The notes under the pieces: model-generated
The model's input: only the letters and a program-made list of their open reading frames with translations
What the model was told of the DNA's origin: nothing
Database searches by the model: none
Source: Desulfobacterales bacterium
Lineage (GTDB): Bacteria; Desulfobacterota; Desulfobacteria; Desulfobacterales; RPRI01
Direction of reading: 5' to 3'
Length of the DNA stretch: 38,158 bases
Assembly (NCBI GenBank): GCA_020052975.1
Contig: JAGVOC010000127.1
Coordinates: forward strand, 1 to 38,158
Made by a program: the position numbers and the translations under genes
In this document: one piece after another, positions 1-9,565 of the stretch
Numbering within the stretch: position 1 is the first letter of the stretch
How the letters are laid out: the number at the start of each line of letters is the position of its first letter

Positions 1-93
1 ACGAATCTTGAGGAATGAAGCGTACTTACTGGTACGCTGCAATGACGAAAGATGAAGTGCAACACAGCAGAATGACTTTTTACGAAGCCGTCA
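1..93. repeat. Dispersed palindromic element, copy 1 (left end outside window)
   Basis: This stretch matches 20724-20814 closely over about 90 bases, including aatcttgaggaatgaagcg, an inner hairpin around cgtac...gtacg, and the terminal block gactttttacgaagccgtca. The left terminal inverted repeat seen in the second copy is missing because the window starts inside the element. It carries no coding capacity, and it resembles a MITE or REP-like element by structure. Confidence 0.8.
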
Positions 94-473
94 TAAATAA
101 AAAAGATACAAATTAAACTGCGGTAACTTATGCATATTGAATAAATAAATCAAGATTGATATTGTCAAATTCAAATGATGTCTTATATTCTGCCCCTATT
201 GTAATAAAAAAGAAAGCCGCTTCAGGTGGGCGGCAGCTTGCTTCAGTTTAATGCGGACTCAGAATTGATGTGGTCGTTAAAAGTCCAAAATCCTGTCACT
301 CCCGTGAAAATCCGCCGCGGCAGACTTTCGCGGGAATGACGAAAAAGAGTAAAAACCGACTTCTTACAAGTCCATCAAAATTGATTGCATATTTGGGGTT
401 TGTTGTTAAGATTGCGGTATCAGATTAAAAAATGCCGGTTTTATTACGGCAATAACTATACACTGGAGAAAAA
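1..473. other. Intergenic region upstream of lon, rich in decayed repeats
   Basis: I find no convincing gene here. The first 93 bases are the right-hand part of a dispersed palindromic repeat whose other copy is at 20689-20814. Around 292-340 there is an imperfect inverted repeat, gtcactcccgtgaaa facing its partner tttcgcgggaatgac. A TCCGCC-type mini-palindrome lies at 311-324 inside its loop. At 358-385 there is a solo remnant of the end sequence of the first repeat (ttacaagtccatcaa). No strong -35/-10 pair for lon is visible. Confidence 0.6.
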
Positions 474-2867
474 ATGGCCGAGACTGACAAGGATGATCTT
501 ATAAGTATTATTGAAGAGGATGAAAAAGATGCAAAATTTCCTGAAATTATGCCTCTTATGCCTGTCCGTGATGTCGTAATTTTTACGGATATGCTTCTTC
601 CTCTTTTTGTGGGCCGTGAAAAGTCGGTCAGGGCTGTTGAAGAAGCAGTCAGAAAAGACGGGTTTTTGTTTCTTGTTACACAAAAAGATCCAAATGTTGA
701 AAATCCAACTGAGGATGAAATATACAGAATCGGGACTGTGGGCAGGGTGTTGAGAATGCTTAAGCTTCCTGACGGGCGGGTTAAGGCTCTTGTACAGGGT
801 ATTGCCAAAGCCAGAATTTCCGATTTTGTGAGGCGAAAATCTGTATACCGGGTTAAAATCGAAAAGATAACCGAGGAATCTATCAGGGAAATAACCCTTG
901 AGATTGAGGCTCTCATGAGGAATGTACGAGAGCATTCGGAGAAGATACTCGCTTTCCGCGGTGAATTAACCGGCGATGTCGGCACCATACTCGAAGAGAT
1001 AAATGATCCGGGAAAACTGGCAGACCTTGTTGCATCAAACCTGAGGTTGAAAATTGAAGAATCCCAGCAACTGCTTGAACTGATTGATCCGGTCGAGCGC
1101 CTCAAAAAGGTAAACGAGCTTTTATCCAGAGAGGTTCAGCTTTCGGCAATGCAGGCCAAGATACAGTCCGATGTGAAGGACGAGATTTCAAAAAGCCAGC
1201 GAGATTACTACCTGAGGGAACAGATGAGAGCCATCCACAGGGAGCTTGGTGAGCATGACGAAAAAGCCCAGGAGATTCAGGAATACAGGAAAAAGATAAA
1301 ACGGGCCAAAATGGCCAAAGAAGCCGAAAAAGAGGCTGCAAAGCAGCTTAAGCGGCTTGAGATGATGCACCCGGATTCTGCCGAAGCTTCTGTTGTTCGG
1401 ACATATCTTGACTGGCTTGTTGAACTCCCCTGGAGCAGGTCAACAAAGGATATTATAAATATCAAAAATGCAAAGAAGATTCTTGATACGGATCATTACG
1501 GGCTTAACAACATCAAGGACCGCATTCTTGAATACTTAAGCGTAAGAAAGCTGAATGCAAGGATGAAAGGACCTATCCTCTGTTTTGTCGGACCTCCGGG
1601 TGTCGGAAAAACATCCCTTGGGAAAGCTATTGCCAAGGCTATGAAACGCAAATTCGTCCGGATTTCTCTTGGCGGAATCAGGGATGAAGCTGAAATAAGA
1701 GGGCACCGGCGTACATATATCGGGGCTCTTCCCGGGCGTATCCTTGAGGGCTTAAAACAGTGCGGTTCCAACAATCCTGTCTTCATGATGGATGAAATCG
1801 ACAAGGTGGGGGCCGATTTCCGCGGAGATCCTTCCGCAGCACTTCTGGAAGCCCTTGATCCGGAACAGAACTTTGCCTTCAGTGATCATTATTTAAACCT
1901 TCCCTTTGATCTTTCCAAGGTTATGTTTATTCTTACAGCGAATCTGACGGATACAATACCATCTGCCCTTCTTGACAGGATGGAAGTTATCAATCTTTCG
2001 GGTTATACCGAGGAAGAAAAGAAAATAATCGCAGAAACATATCTTCTTCCACGCCAGATAAAGGAAAATGGCATCAGCGCAAAAAAAATGACTATCAGCA
2101 GCGAGGCGATGCGCCAGATAATAACCGAGTATACTTCTGAAGCCGGATTGAGGAATCTTGAAAGAGAGATAGGAACGATCTCCCGCAAGCTGGCCAGGAA
2201 AATAGCAGAAGGCGAAAAAGGCCCTTTTCATATTTCAAAAGGCAATTTGCAAAAATATCTGGGAGTTCCGAAGTTTATTGCTGAAATGGATCAGGAAGAC
2301 AGCCAGATAGGCCTTTCTACCGGCCTTGCCTGGACGCAGGTCGGAGGAGAAGTACTCTATGTTGAAGCAACCCTGATTCAGGGGAAGGGAGAGCTTATAA
2401 TAACGGGACAGCTTGGCGAAGTCATGCAGGAATCTGCAAGGGCAGCCGTCAGTTATGCACGGGCTAACCTCTCTTTTTTCGGCCTGGGGGAAAATTTTTT
2501 TGAAAATACCGATGTGCATATACATGTTCCTGCCGGGGCAATTCCTAAAGACGGTCCATCTGCCGGGATAGCAATGGCAACGGCACTTATTTCTGTCCTG
2601 ACGAATAAGCCGGTGAACAAATATGTCGCCATGACCGGTGAGATTACTCTGAGAGGAAGGGTCCTTCCGATAGGAGGGCTGAAGGAAAAGGCGCTGGGTG
2701 CTTTAAGAGCCGGAATCAAAACAATAATAATTCCTGAAAAAAACATGAAAGATCTGACTGAGATTCCGGCGAATGTTAAACGGAAAATCAAGTTTATAAT
2801 GGCAAAGAATATGAAAGAGGTTCTCCCGATAGCTATCGATGGTTATACAACAAATGAGAAGAAATAA
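474..2867 (+). CDS. lon: ATP-dependent protease Lon
   Basis: Lon is a cytosolic AAA+ serine protease that degrades misfolded and selected regulatory proteins. The 797-residue product has the normal length and domain order. The N-terminal substrate-binding LON domain covers roughly residues 20-220. A coiled middle region follows, then an AAA+ module with Walker A GPPGVGKT at 373-380 and Walker B FMMDEIDK. The C-terminal protease domain has the catalytic serine in KDGPSAG (S696) and the catalytic lysine in GGLKEK (K739), 43 residues apart as in Escherichia coli Lon. The ATG at 474 follows a GGAG-like ribosome site. The tsaB gene starts 14 bases downstream, so the two are probably co-transcribed. 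No heat-shock promoter is evident in the repeat-filled leader. Confidence 0.97.
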   Translation: MAETDKDDLISIIEEDEKDAKFPEIMPLMPVRDVVIFTDMLLPLFVGREKSVRAVEEAVRKDGFLFLVTQKDPNVENPTEDEIYRIGTVGRVLRMLKLPDGRVKALVQGIAKARISDFVRRKSVYRVKIEKITEESIREITLEIEALMRNVREHSEKILAFRGELTGDVGTILEEINDPGKLADLVASNLRLKIEESQQLLELIDPVERLKKVNELLSREVQLSAMQAKIQSDVKDEISKSQRDYYLREQMRAIHRELGEHDEKAQEIQEYRKKIKRAKMAKEAEKEAAKQLKRLEMMHPDSAEASVVRTYLDWLVELPWSRSTKDIINIKNAKKILDTDHYGLNNIKDRILEYLSVRKLNARMKGPILCFVGPPGVGKTSLGKAIAKAMKRKFVRISLGGIRDEAEIRGHRRTYIGALPGRILEGLKQCGSNNPVFMMDEIDKVGADFRGDPSAALLEALDPEQNFAFSDHYLNLPFDLSKVMFILTANLTDTIPSALLDRMEVINLSGYTEEEKKIIAETYLLPRQIKENGISAKKMTISSEAMRQIITEYTSEAGLRNLEREIGTISRKLARKIAEGEKGPFHISKGNLQKYLGVPKFIAEMDQEDSQIGLSTGLAWTQVGGEVLYVEATLIQGKGELIITGQLGEVMQESARAAVSYARANLSFFGLGENFFENTDVHIHVPAGAIPKDGPSAGIAMATALISVLTNKPVNKYVAMTGEITLRGRVLPIGGLKEKALGALRAGIKTIIIPEKNMKDLTEIPANVKRKIKFIMAKNMKEVLPIAIDGYTTNEKK

Positions 2868-2881
2868 CCCGTGATCCTGCC

Positions 2882-3556
2882 ATGAAAATACTCGCTGTTG
2901 ACACGTCTTCGAGAAGCTGCAGCGTTGCTGTGGTTGAAAACGACAACCTTCTTGCGGAAATAATTAAGGAAGACGGTGAAACGCATTCAAGACACCTGAT
3001 GGATATGATAAAAAAGGTGCTTGAATTGTCCGGTCTGGTTCCTTTTGATATTGATTGTTTTGCTGTTACAAAAGGGCCGGGAAGCTTTACAGGCCTTAGA
3101 ATAGGAATAAGCTCCGTTAAAGGCCTTGCTGCTGCGACCGGAAAACCTTTAGCCGGGATATCAACTCTTGATGCCCTGGCAGCCCAGGTACTCCCAACCC
3201 CGTATCTGGTCTGTTCCGTAATTGATGCAAGAAAGGGCGAGGTCTACTCTTCCAGATACAGATTTATAGACGGCTTGATTCAAAAGGAGATGAAGGAAGA
3301 GGCCTTCCTTCCGGATAAAGCAGCGGATGGAATCGGAGAGCCCAGCCTCTTTATCGGTGATGGTGCAAGTTTGTACCGCGATATCATTGAAAAAAAATTA
3401 GGAAATCTTGCCCATTTCCCCCCGCCTCTTTTTAATGTTATAAGGGCTTCTACAGTTGCTTTCATGAGCCTTAAAAAGTTTGAAAACAATGATACGGTGG
3501 ATGCCGCGCTCCTTGTGCCTCATTATATCAGAAAATCGGATATAAATATTAATTGA
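2882..3556 (+). CDS. tsaB: tRNA threonylcarbamoyladenosine biosynthesis protein TsaB
   Basis: TsaB is the non-catalytic partner of TsaD in the complex that puts the t6A modification on A37 of ANN-decoding tRNAs. The 224-residue protein has the typical ASKHA-fold start MKILAVDTSS, the segment THSRHL, and the family signature KGPGSFTGLRIG near residues 64-75. Length is normal for TsaB and too short for TsaD. The ATG at 2882 has only a weak ribosome-binding site (GTGATCCTGCC precedes it), and the gene sits 14 bases after lon, so translation may depend on read-through from lon. The gene ends 17 bases before a dispersed repeat (3574-3696). Confidence 0.92.
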   Translation: MKILAVDTSSRSCSVAVVENDNLLAEIIKEDGETHSRHLMDMIKKVLELSGLVPFDIDCFAVTKGPGSFTGLRIGISSVKGLAAATGKPLAGISTLDALAAQVLPTPYLVCSVIDARKGEVYSSRYRFIDGLIQKEMKEEAFLPDKAADGIGEPSLFIGDGASLYRDIIEKKLGNLAHFPPPLFNVIRASTVAFMSLKKFENNDTVDAALLVPHYIRKSDININ

Positions 3557-3573
3557 AGCTCCCTACAGATTGT

Positions 3574-3696
3574 TGAACCGAAACAGCGAGCGCAATCTCC
3601 GCTGCTTGCGGCGGAGTTAGCGAGCGAATTAAAAACAGACACTATTCCTTACGGTCGAAGATTCTCCGCAGCTTGCTGCGGGGAACTTCAAAACAT
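3574..3696. repeat. Dispersed repeat family B, copy 1
   Basis: This copy shares its start (gaaccgaaacagcgag), middle (gttagcgagcgaattaaaa, then cagaYactattcc) and end (ctgcggggaacttcaa) with the element at 24540-24704. It contains two GC-rich hairpins, ctccgc...gcggag near 3596-3616 and ccgcagcttgctgcgg near 3666-3681. It fills most of the tsaB-ileS gap. No open reading frame of note is present. Confidence 0.75.
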
Positions 3697-3702
3697 ATTC
3701 CC

Positions 3703-3731
3703 TTGACACGAAAAGGAATTACTACTAAAAA
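3703..3731 (+). promoter_or_regulatory. Candidate sigma-70 promoter for ileS operon
   Basis: A perfect -35 hexamer TTGACA lies at 3703-3708. A 17-base spacer separates it from TAAAAA (4 of 6 to consensus) at 3726-3731. It lies immediately after the family B repeat and about 85 bases upstream of the ileS ATG. It could drive ileS-lspA-lgt-holA. This is a prediction from hexamer match and spacing only. Confidence 0.55.
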
Positions 3732-3815
3732 ACTGTTAGTTATTAAAAATCAGTATTTTCGGAACCATATATAAATTATCGGGATCTCTTAAGAGCATCC
3801 TGTTTGGAGGAATAG

Positions 3816-6620
3816 ATGGACTACAAGAAAACGCTGAATCTTCCGGTTACTGAATTTGCCATGAAAGCCAATCTGGCTGTAAGAGAACCGTTGATGTTGA
3901 AATCATGGGAAGATATCCGCTTATATGACAAGGTAAGAGCAGCTTCGGAAAAACGCGAACTGTTTATTCTCCACGATGGTCCCCCGTATGCAAACGGGAA
4001 TATTCATATTGGAACTGCACTGAACAAGATTCTTAAGGATATTGTTGTACGCAGCAGGCAGATGTCGGATTATAATGCCGTATATGTTCCGGGATGGGAC
4101 TGCCATGGGCTTCCCATAGAACACAATGTTGATAAGGAACTTGGCACTGAAGGCAAAAAATATTCACAGGCCGAAATAAGAAAGCTTTGCCGCCGGTATG
4201 CCGAAAAATATATTGATATTCAGCGCGAAGAATTCAAAAGACTTGGTGTTTTGGGGGAATGGGATAATCCGTATCTGACCATGAATTATGAGTATGAAGC
4301 CATAATTGCCAGAGAATGTGCCAAGTTTGCCCTGGAAGGCAGCCTTTACAGGAGTAAAAAACCGATACACTGGTGCTGCAGCTGTAAAACAGCGCTTGCT
4401 GAAGCAGAGATAGAATACAAAGACGTTTCATCTCCTTCTGTTTTTATCAAGTTCCCCCTGGTTGATGACATTTCACCGGAGTTCCCGGAACTCTCCGGCA
4501 AAAAAATATACGTGGTTATATGGACAACCACACCATGGACTATTCCTGCGAACCTTGCCATAGCCCTTCATCCGGATTTCAGGTATGCAGCCGTTGATAA
4601 CGGTAACGGAGAGGTTTTTATTCTTGCCGATGATCTTGCCGCACGCTGCATGAAATCTTTCGGATTTTCAGATTGGAAGATACTTTCAGAAATCAGCGCC
4701 GGGAAACTCGAAAAAAAGCGCTGCAGGCACCCGCTTTACAGCAGGGATTCCGTTATTATTCTTGGAAACCATGTGACACTTGAAGCCGGTACCGGATGTG
4801 TCCACACTGCTCCGGGGCATGGCCGTGAAGATTATGAAGTTGGTCTCCAGTACGGTCTTGATACATATTCGCCTGTCGATGACAACGGCTGTTTTACAAA
4901 GGATGTGGAGTATTTTGAGGGAAAGTTCGTTTTCAAAGCGAATAAAGATATTGTTCTGAAACTGAAGGAATCGGGCTCCCTTGTTGCGGAGGAGACAATT
5001 ACACATTCTTATCCCCACTGCTGGCGATGCAAACAGCCTGTTATTTTCAGGGCGACTCCCCAGTGGTTTATTTCAATGGATAAAACCGGCCTGAGAAAGA
5101 AGGCCCTTGAGGAGATTGACAATGTAAAGTGGGTTCCCCACTGGGGAAGAGAAAGAATTTACGGCATGATTGAAAACAGGCCGGACTGGTGCGTTTCAAG
5201 GCAGCGCGCCTGGGGAGTCCCCATAGCTGTTTTCTTCTGCGATAAATGCGAAGCCCTTCATATAAATCAGGAAATAGTCGATCACGTATTTGAGCTTTTT
5301 AAGACCCATGGCGCCGATATATGGTTTGAAAAAGACGCAAGCGAACTCATCTTAAAGGGAAGTGTTTGTGAAAAATGCGGAAATACGACGTTCAGAAAGG
5401 AAACCGACATTCTGGATGTCTGGTTTGACTCGGGTGTCAGCCATGCCGCCGTACTTGAAGAGCGCTCTTATTTGAAATGGCCAGCAGACCTTTATCTTGA
5501 AGGGAGCGACCAGCACAGAGGATGGTTTCACAGCTCCCTGCTGACTGCGGTAGGGACAAGGGGAAAGGCGCCGTACAAATCGGTTCTGACCCATGGATTT
5601 GTGGTGGATGCGGACGGTAAAAAGATGTCCAAATCGATTGGAAATGTCATAGCTCCAAAGAAAGTAATCGATAAATACGGGGCCGAAATCCTGAGACTGT
5701 GGGTTTCCGCTTCCGACTACAGGGATGATGTTCGTATTTCGGATAACATATTACTTCAGCTAAGCGACGCATACAGAAGAATAAGAAATACCTGCCGGTT
5801 CATGCTCGGGAATTTATATGACTTCGATCCTTCAAAAGATGCCGTCTCATATGAATCGATGCCCGAAATTGACAGATTTGCCCTTCATAAACTTTACGAA
5901 CTGACGGAAAAGAGCCTTAAGGCTTACGATTCGTACGAGTTCCATATAGTTTACCACGGCCTTTATAACTATTGTACCATAGACCTTTCGGCTTTTTACC
6001 TGGATATATTAAAAGACAGGCTTTATACATCTTTTCCCGGGTCTGTTGAGAGGAGAAGCGCGCAAACAGTCCTGCATGCCATACTCGATTCGATTGCCCG
6101 AATTATGGCCCCAATACTTCCTTTCACATCTGAAGAGATCTGGAAATTCATGCCCATGATGCGGGGGAAAGAGGAAAGCATTCATATTGCCTCCCTGCCT
6201 GTTGCCGGAAAAGAGTGGAAAGACGAGCTGCTTGCCGGAAGGTGGAAAAAAATTCTTGAAGTGCGAGGAGAAGTGACGAAGGCTCTCGAGGAAGCAAGGT
6301 CAAAGAAGCTGATCGGCCATTCACTCGATGCTGAAGTTACTTTAGCCGCAGAGAGCGACCTGATCAGTCTTCTTGAGGGGTATTCCGGAGAATTGCGGAC
6401 CGTGTTTATTACATCAGGAGTCTCTTTGTCAAAAAAAGGAGTTCTTCCGGGAGCATTTGAAAGCAGGGATGTAAAAGGCCTTTATGTGCTGGTAGCGTCC
6501 GCTGCAGGCGGCAAGTGTCAAAGATGCTGGATGTACGATCTTTCTGTCGGGTCAATCGCAGATGACCCCGATGTCTGCGGGAGGTGCCGGGATGCGCTTG
6601 AGAAGATCGGGAAGGTGTGA
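3816..6620 (+). CDS. ileS: Isoleucine--tRNA ligase
   Basis: This class I aminoacyl-tRNA synthetase charges tRNA-Ile and edits mischarged valine. The 934-residue product carries the HIGH motif as HIGT at 64-67 ([11 protein letters not shown] context). The CP1 editing region includes [12 protein letters not shown], and WDCHGLPIE is also conserved. KMSKS is at residues 603-607. The C-terminal zinc ribbon has CQRC and CGRC cysteine pairs near residues 910-926. This is the bacterial-type enzyme of normal length. The start at 3816 has a GGAGG ribosome site about six bases upstream. It heads the ileS-lspA-lgt run, a linkage common in Gram-negative bacteria. Confidence 0.97.
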   Translation: MDYKKTLNLPVTEFAMKANLAVREPLMLKSWEDIRLYDKVRAASEKRELFILHDGPPYANGNIHIGTALNKILKDIVVRSRQMSDYNAVYVPGWDCHGLPIEHNVDKELGTEGKKYSQAEIRKLCRRYAEKYIDIQREEFKRLGVLGEWDNPYLTMNYEYEAIIARECAKFALEGSLYRSKKPIHWCCSCKTALAEAEIEYKDVSSPSVFIKFPLVDDISPEFPELSGKKIYVVIWTTTPWTIPANLAIALHPDFRYAAVDNGNGEVFILADDLAARCMKSFGFSDWKILSEISAGKLEKKRCRHPLYSRDSVIILGNHVTLEAGTGCVHTAPGHGREDYEVGLQYGLDTYSPVDDNGCFTKDVEYFEGKFVFKANKDIVLKLKESGSLVAEETITHSYPHCWRCKQPVIFRATPQWFISMDKTGLRKKALEEIDNVKWVPHWGRERIYGMIENRPDWCVSRQRAWGVPIAVFFCDKCEALHINQEIVDHVFELFKTHGADIWFEKDASELILKGSVCEKCGNTTFRKETDILDVWFDSGVSHAAVLEERSYLKWPADLYLEGSDQHRGWFHSSLLTAVGTRGKAPYKSVLTHGFVVDADGKKMSKSIGNVIAPKKVIDKYGAEILRLWVSASDYRDDVRISDNILLQLSDAYRRIRNTCRFMLGNLYDFDPSKDAVSYESMPEIDRFALHKLYELTEKSLKAYDSYEFHIVYHGLYNYCTIDLSAFYLDILKDRLYTSFPGSVERRSAQTVLHAILDSIARIMAPILPFTSEEIWKFMPMMRGKEESIHIASLPVAGKEWKDELLAGRWKKILEVRGEVTKALEEARSKKLIGHSLDAEVTLAAESDLISLLEGYSGELRTVFITSGVSLSKKGVLPGAFESRDVKGLYVLVASAAGGKCQRCWMYDLSVGSIADDPDVCGRCRDALEKIGKV

Positions 6621-6801
6621 GGGGAAAGGGTCAAGGGTCAAGTAGCAAGGGGTTAGGAATAAAAAAAAAGAATATTGTACATCGTACATAGAACTTCGAA
6701 AAACAAACCATGATTCGCGATCAACGAAGTGCGATGTACGGCTTTTCGAACCAGGAATCAGAAACCAGGAATCAGAAACCAGGAACCAGAGACAACTATC
6801 C
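6621..6801. repeat. Phrase-like purine-rich spacer with short inverted repeat
   Basis: The spacer between ileS and lspA is low complexity. Near 6628-6655 it has gggtcaagggtcaag. At 6750-6793 it has overlapping copies of a roughly 14-base unit built from aaccaggaatcag. Between them, gtacatcg (6677-6684) is complementary to cgatgtac (6732-6739), and ttcgaaaa is complementary to ttttcgaa (6743-6750). Similar purine-rich wording recurs in other gaps of this window. Confidence 0.6.
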
Positions 6802-7290
6802 ATGCTGTTTGAAAATAAATATGCAAAGCTTGCATTTATTGCCGGGATTGTCCTTTTGCTGGACCAGTTATCCAAGGCTGTAATTTTAACAACCATGCCT
6901 CTTTATTATTCAATTACTGTAATCCCCGGATTGTTCAGCATCACACATATTCACAATCCGGGCGGAGCATTTGGTTTCCTTGCAAATCAGAATCCGGATG
7001 TCCGGAGAATTGTTTTCATTGTTGTTTCATCACTTGCCATGTGTCTTATATTCTACTTTTATAATACTACTCCACGCAGCCATTCAATTCTTGCAACAGG
7101 TTTTGCCCTGATTTTTGGCGGGGCTGCCGGAAATCTCACAGACAGAATACGCTTTGGAAGCGTTGTGGATTTCCTTGATATATATATCGGGAGTTATCAC
7201 TGGCCTGCTTTTAATATAGCTGACAGCTCGATTTCCATCGGTATGGGAATCTTTGTTTTTCATCTTTTATTCAGAAAAATGCCCGTATGA
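6802..7290 (+). CDS. lspA: Signal peptidase II (prolipoprotein signal peptidase)
   Basis: LspA is an inner-membrane aspartyl protease that removes signal peptides from diacylglyceryl-modified prolipoproteins. The 162-residue protein shows the expected four hydrophobic helices and the conserved blocks DQLSK (21-25), HNPGGAFG (51-58), GNLTDR (110-115), VVDF (121-124) and FNIAD (137-141). The catalytic aspartates are D123 and D141. No strong ribosome site precedes the ATG at 6802, which follows a tandem-repeat spacer. The gene lies between ileS and lgt, so both inner-membrane lipoprotein-processing enzymes are side by side and 17 bases apart. Confidence 0.96.
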   Translation: MLFENKYAKLAFIAGIVLLLDQLSKAVILTTMPLYYSITVIPGLFSITHIHNPGGAFGFLANQNPDVRRIVFIVVSSLAMCLIFYFYNTTPRSHSILATGFALIFGGAAGNLTDRIRFGSVVDFLDIYIGSYHWPAFNIADSSISIGMGIFVFHLLFRKMPV

Positions 7291-7307
7291 CGGGCTCCGG
7301 AGAATAA

Positions 7308-8075
7308 ATGTTTCCAGTTCTTCTTAAAATTGGCCCAATATCGATTTTTACCTACGGTTTTTTTATTGCCGTTGGTTTTCTTGCGGGAATATATCTTGCC
7401 ACAAAGGAAGCAAAAAGAGTGGGGGAAGATCATGAAAAGATAATGGACCTCTGCTTTTATATCCTGATTGCCGCCATCTTAGGTTCCAGGCTTTTTTATG
7501 TCGCTACAAGTCCGGAGATTTTTTTAAAGGATCCGTTTGAAATACTCAAAATATGGAACGGCGGCCTTGTTTTTTACGGGGGATTTATCGCCGCCCTGGT
7601 TACAGGGGTTATTTATCTTAAGGTAAAAAATATTCCTGTATGGAAAACAGCCGATATTATGGCCCCTTCAGTAGCGCTTGCTCACTTTTTTGGAAGAATC
7701 GGATGTTTTTTTGCAGGCTGTTGTTATGGAAAATACTGTGATCTTCCCTGGGCTGTGACATTCAACCATCCTGATTCGCTTGCGCCAACCGGGATACCGC
7801 TTCATCCAACCCAGCTCTATGAATCTCTTGGCAATCTGGCAATATTTCTGTTCCTGTTCTTTTTCCGCAAATACAAAAAACATGACGGCCAGATATTCTG
7901 GATGTATGTTCTGCTCTATGGGATTACAAGAATTATTATTGAAACCTTCCGGGCCGATTTCAGGGGCGAATTTTTCTACGGTGTATTATCGATTTCACAG
8001 GTTGTCGGCGGATTCATGGCTGTTGTTTCCCTGATAATGCTTTTCATATTTCGCAAAAGAGCTTTAAGCAAATAA
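7308..8075 (+). CDS. lgt: Prolipoprotein diacylglyceryl transferase
   Basis: Lgt transfers a diacylglyceryl group from phosphatidylglycerol to the lipobox cysteine of prolipoproteins, the step before LspA. The 255-residue integral membrane protein has about seven hydrophobic segments. It has the family signature GRIGCFFAGCCYG near residue 130 and HPTQLYES near residue 166. The N-terminal block GPISIFTYGFFIAVGF is also typical. The start ATG at 7308 is preceded by GGAG at a good distance, 17 bases after lspA. Likely substrates in this window are the LivK-type binding protein (22272) and the lipoprotein at 35955. Confidence 0.96.
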   Translation: MFPVLLKIGPISIFTYGFFIAVGFLAGIYLATKEAKRVGEDHEKIMDLCFYILIAAILGSRLFYVATSPEIFLKDPFEILKIWNGGLVFYGGFIAALVTGVIYLKVKNIPVWKTADIMAPSVALAHFFGRIGCFFAGCCYGKYCDLPWAVTFNHPDSLAPTGIPLHPTQLYESLGNLAIFLFLFFFRKYKKHDGQIFWMYVLLYGITRIIIETFRADFRGEFFYGVLSISQVVGGFMAVVSLIMLFIFRKRALSK

Positions 8076-8092
8076 AAACATCTTGAACCAAA

Positions 8093-9565
8093 ATGCCTGA
8101 GATCAATTACAAAGACCTGAAAAGCCATATAAAAAACGCTGCCAAAGAAGGGTTTCCCCCCCTTTATCTTATTTGCGGCGAAGAGATGCTATGTAAAACA
8201 GCTCTTGAAGAGCTTATCGATGCCATGCTCCCCGCCGCATCATCAAGAGAAATGAATTATGAACCGGTAGACGGTACAAACGGTAATATATTCGACGCCA
8301 TTGAGCGGGTTAATACATTTTCATTTTCATCCGGCAGAAAAGTCGTTGCCTTAATTGATTCCAAAATATTCTATTCGAAAGATAGTCAGGCAGTTTTGCT
8401 GACAAAGGCAAAAGAGGCATGTGCCCAGGACGATATTAAAAAGGCCGCAAGATATTTTACCGGAATTATGTCATTGCTCAACCTTTCCTTTGATGATGTG
8501 AGTAAAGCAAACAGAAAAGACTCACTTAAAATTGACGAGAGCATTTCCGATTATAACTGGATCGATGACATTGTTGATTATTGTATTGAAAATAATGTTA
8601 ATTTATCAGCAGGAGAAGACAGTGCTTCCTTTTTCTTGACAGCTATTGAGAAAGGATTTCCAAAGGGAAATCATCTTATTATCGTTGCTGAACAGGCAGA
8701 TAAAAGGCTTAACCTGTATAAGGCTTTGAACAAAAAAGGTATCATTATTGATTGCCAGGTTTCAAAAGGGAACTATAAAAGCGAAAAGATTGCAAAGGAA
8801 AGCGTTATTTCAGAAAGGATGAATGCCATACTTTTAAAAAACGGCAAGACTATGGATAAGGATGCATATCTTGCCATGTATGAAATGACCGGATTTGACC
8901 TGCGGACCTTTTCAAACAATTTAGAGAAGCTCATAGCTTATACCGGAAAAAGAAAAAATATTACTGCAGGTGATGTTGAAACTGTATTAGAGAGGACAAA
9001 AACAGATCCGATTTATGAGTTTACAAATGCGGTATCCGACAGAAATCTTGAAAACTCACTTATGTTCCTGGATTCTCTCCTTTACTCCGAAATTCATCCT
9101 CTCCAGATTCTCTCTGCAATAATAAATCAGTTCAGAAAACTTATTTTTCAAAAGGGATTTGCAGAAAGCCCTTACGGAAAAGCCTGGAATCCTGACTTTT
9201 CATACCCGAGCTTTTCTTCCGTCACCATGCCGGCCATAGAAGAGTATGAAAAGGATTTAATTAACGGGATTGAAGGCTGGGACAGATATTTTGCGGATGA
9301 AGAGAATGAGGATAAAGCTGAAAACAAAAGGAAGAAGCCGGGAAAAAAGAAAAGCACGATATATTCTGATCTTTTGATTGTGAAAAACGCCAGAAGTCCT
9401 TATCCTGTATATCAGTTATTCAAGAAGTCGGAAAAGTTCAGAAAAGAGGAGCTTCTTTGTTGCTATGAAAAACTGAAAAAAGCGGATTTGGAGCTTAAGT
9501 CATCAGGCAGGGATCCTAAACTCATACTCGTAAACGTTATATTCCAAATTTGCCTGCAAAAGTAA
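8093..9565 (+). CDS. holA: DNA polymerase III delta subunit, long form
   Basis: HolA opens the beta sliding clamp as part of the clamp-loader complex. Recognisable features are the start PLYLICGEEM (residues 23-32), LIIVAEQADKRLNLYKAL (195-212), the MYEMTGFDLRTFSNNLEKL segment (262-280), and the C-terminal domain with HPLQILSAIINQFRKL (335-350). At 490 residues it is about 150 longer than E. coli HolA. The extra sequence appears to be one insert near residues 95-175, inside the N-terminal domain, and another near 357-430 with an acidic/lysine-rich stretch. The start at 8093 lies 17 bases after lgt without a clear ribosome site. Family assignment is firm; the role of the inserts is unknown. 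Confidence 0.87.
   Translation: MPEINYKDLKSHIKNAAKEGFPPLYLICGEEMLCKTALEELIDAMLPAASSREMNYEPVDGTNGNIFDAIERVNTFSFSSGRKVVALIDSKIFYSKDSQAVLLTKAKEACAQDDIKKAARYFTGIMSLLNLSFDDVSKANRKDSLKIDESISDYNWIDDIVDYCIENNVNLSAGEDSASFFLTAIEKGFPKGNHLIIVAEQADKRLNLYKALNKKGIIIDCQVSKGNYKSEKIAKESVISERMNAILLKNGKTMDKDAYLAMYEMTGFDLRTFSNNLEKLIAYTGKRKNITAGDVETVLERTKTDPIYEFTNAVSDRNLENSLMFLDSLLYSEIHPLQILSAIINQFRKLIFQKGFAESPYGKAWNPDFSYPSFSSVTMPAIEEYEKDLINGIEGWDRYFADEENEDKAENKRKKPGKKKSTIYSDLLIVKNARSPYPVYQLFKKSEKFRKEELLCCYEKLKKADLELKSSGRDPKLILVNVIFQICLQK

Noticed and set aside
425..1105. 226-codon frame on the minus strand inside lon
   Set aside because: It lies entirely opposite well-supported lon codons and is serine/isoleucine-rich, as expected for an antisense shadow.
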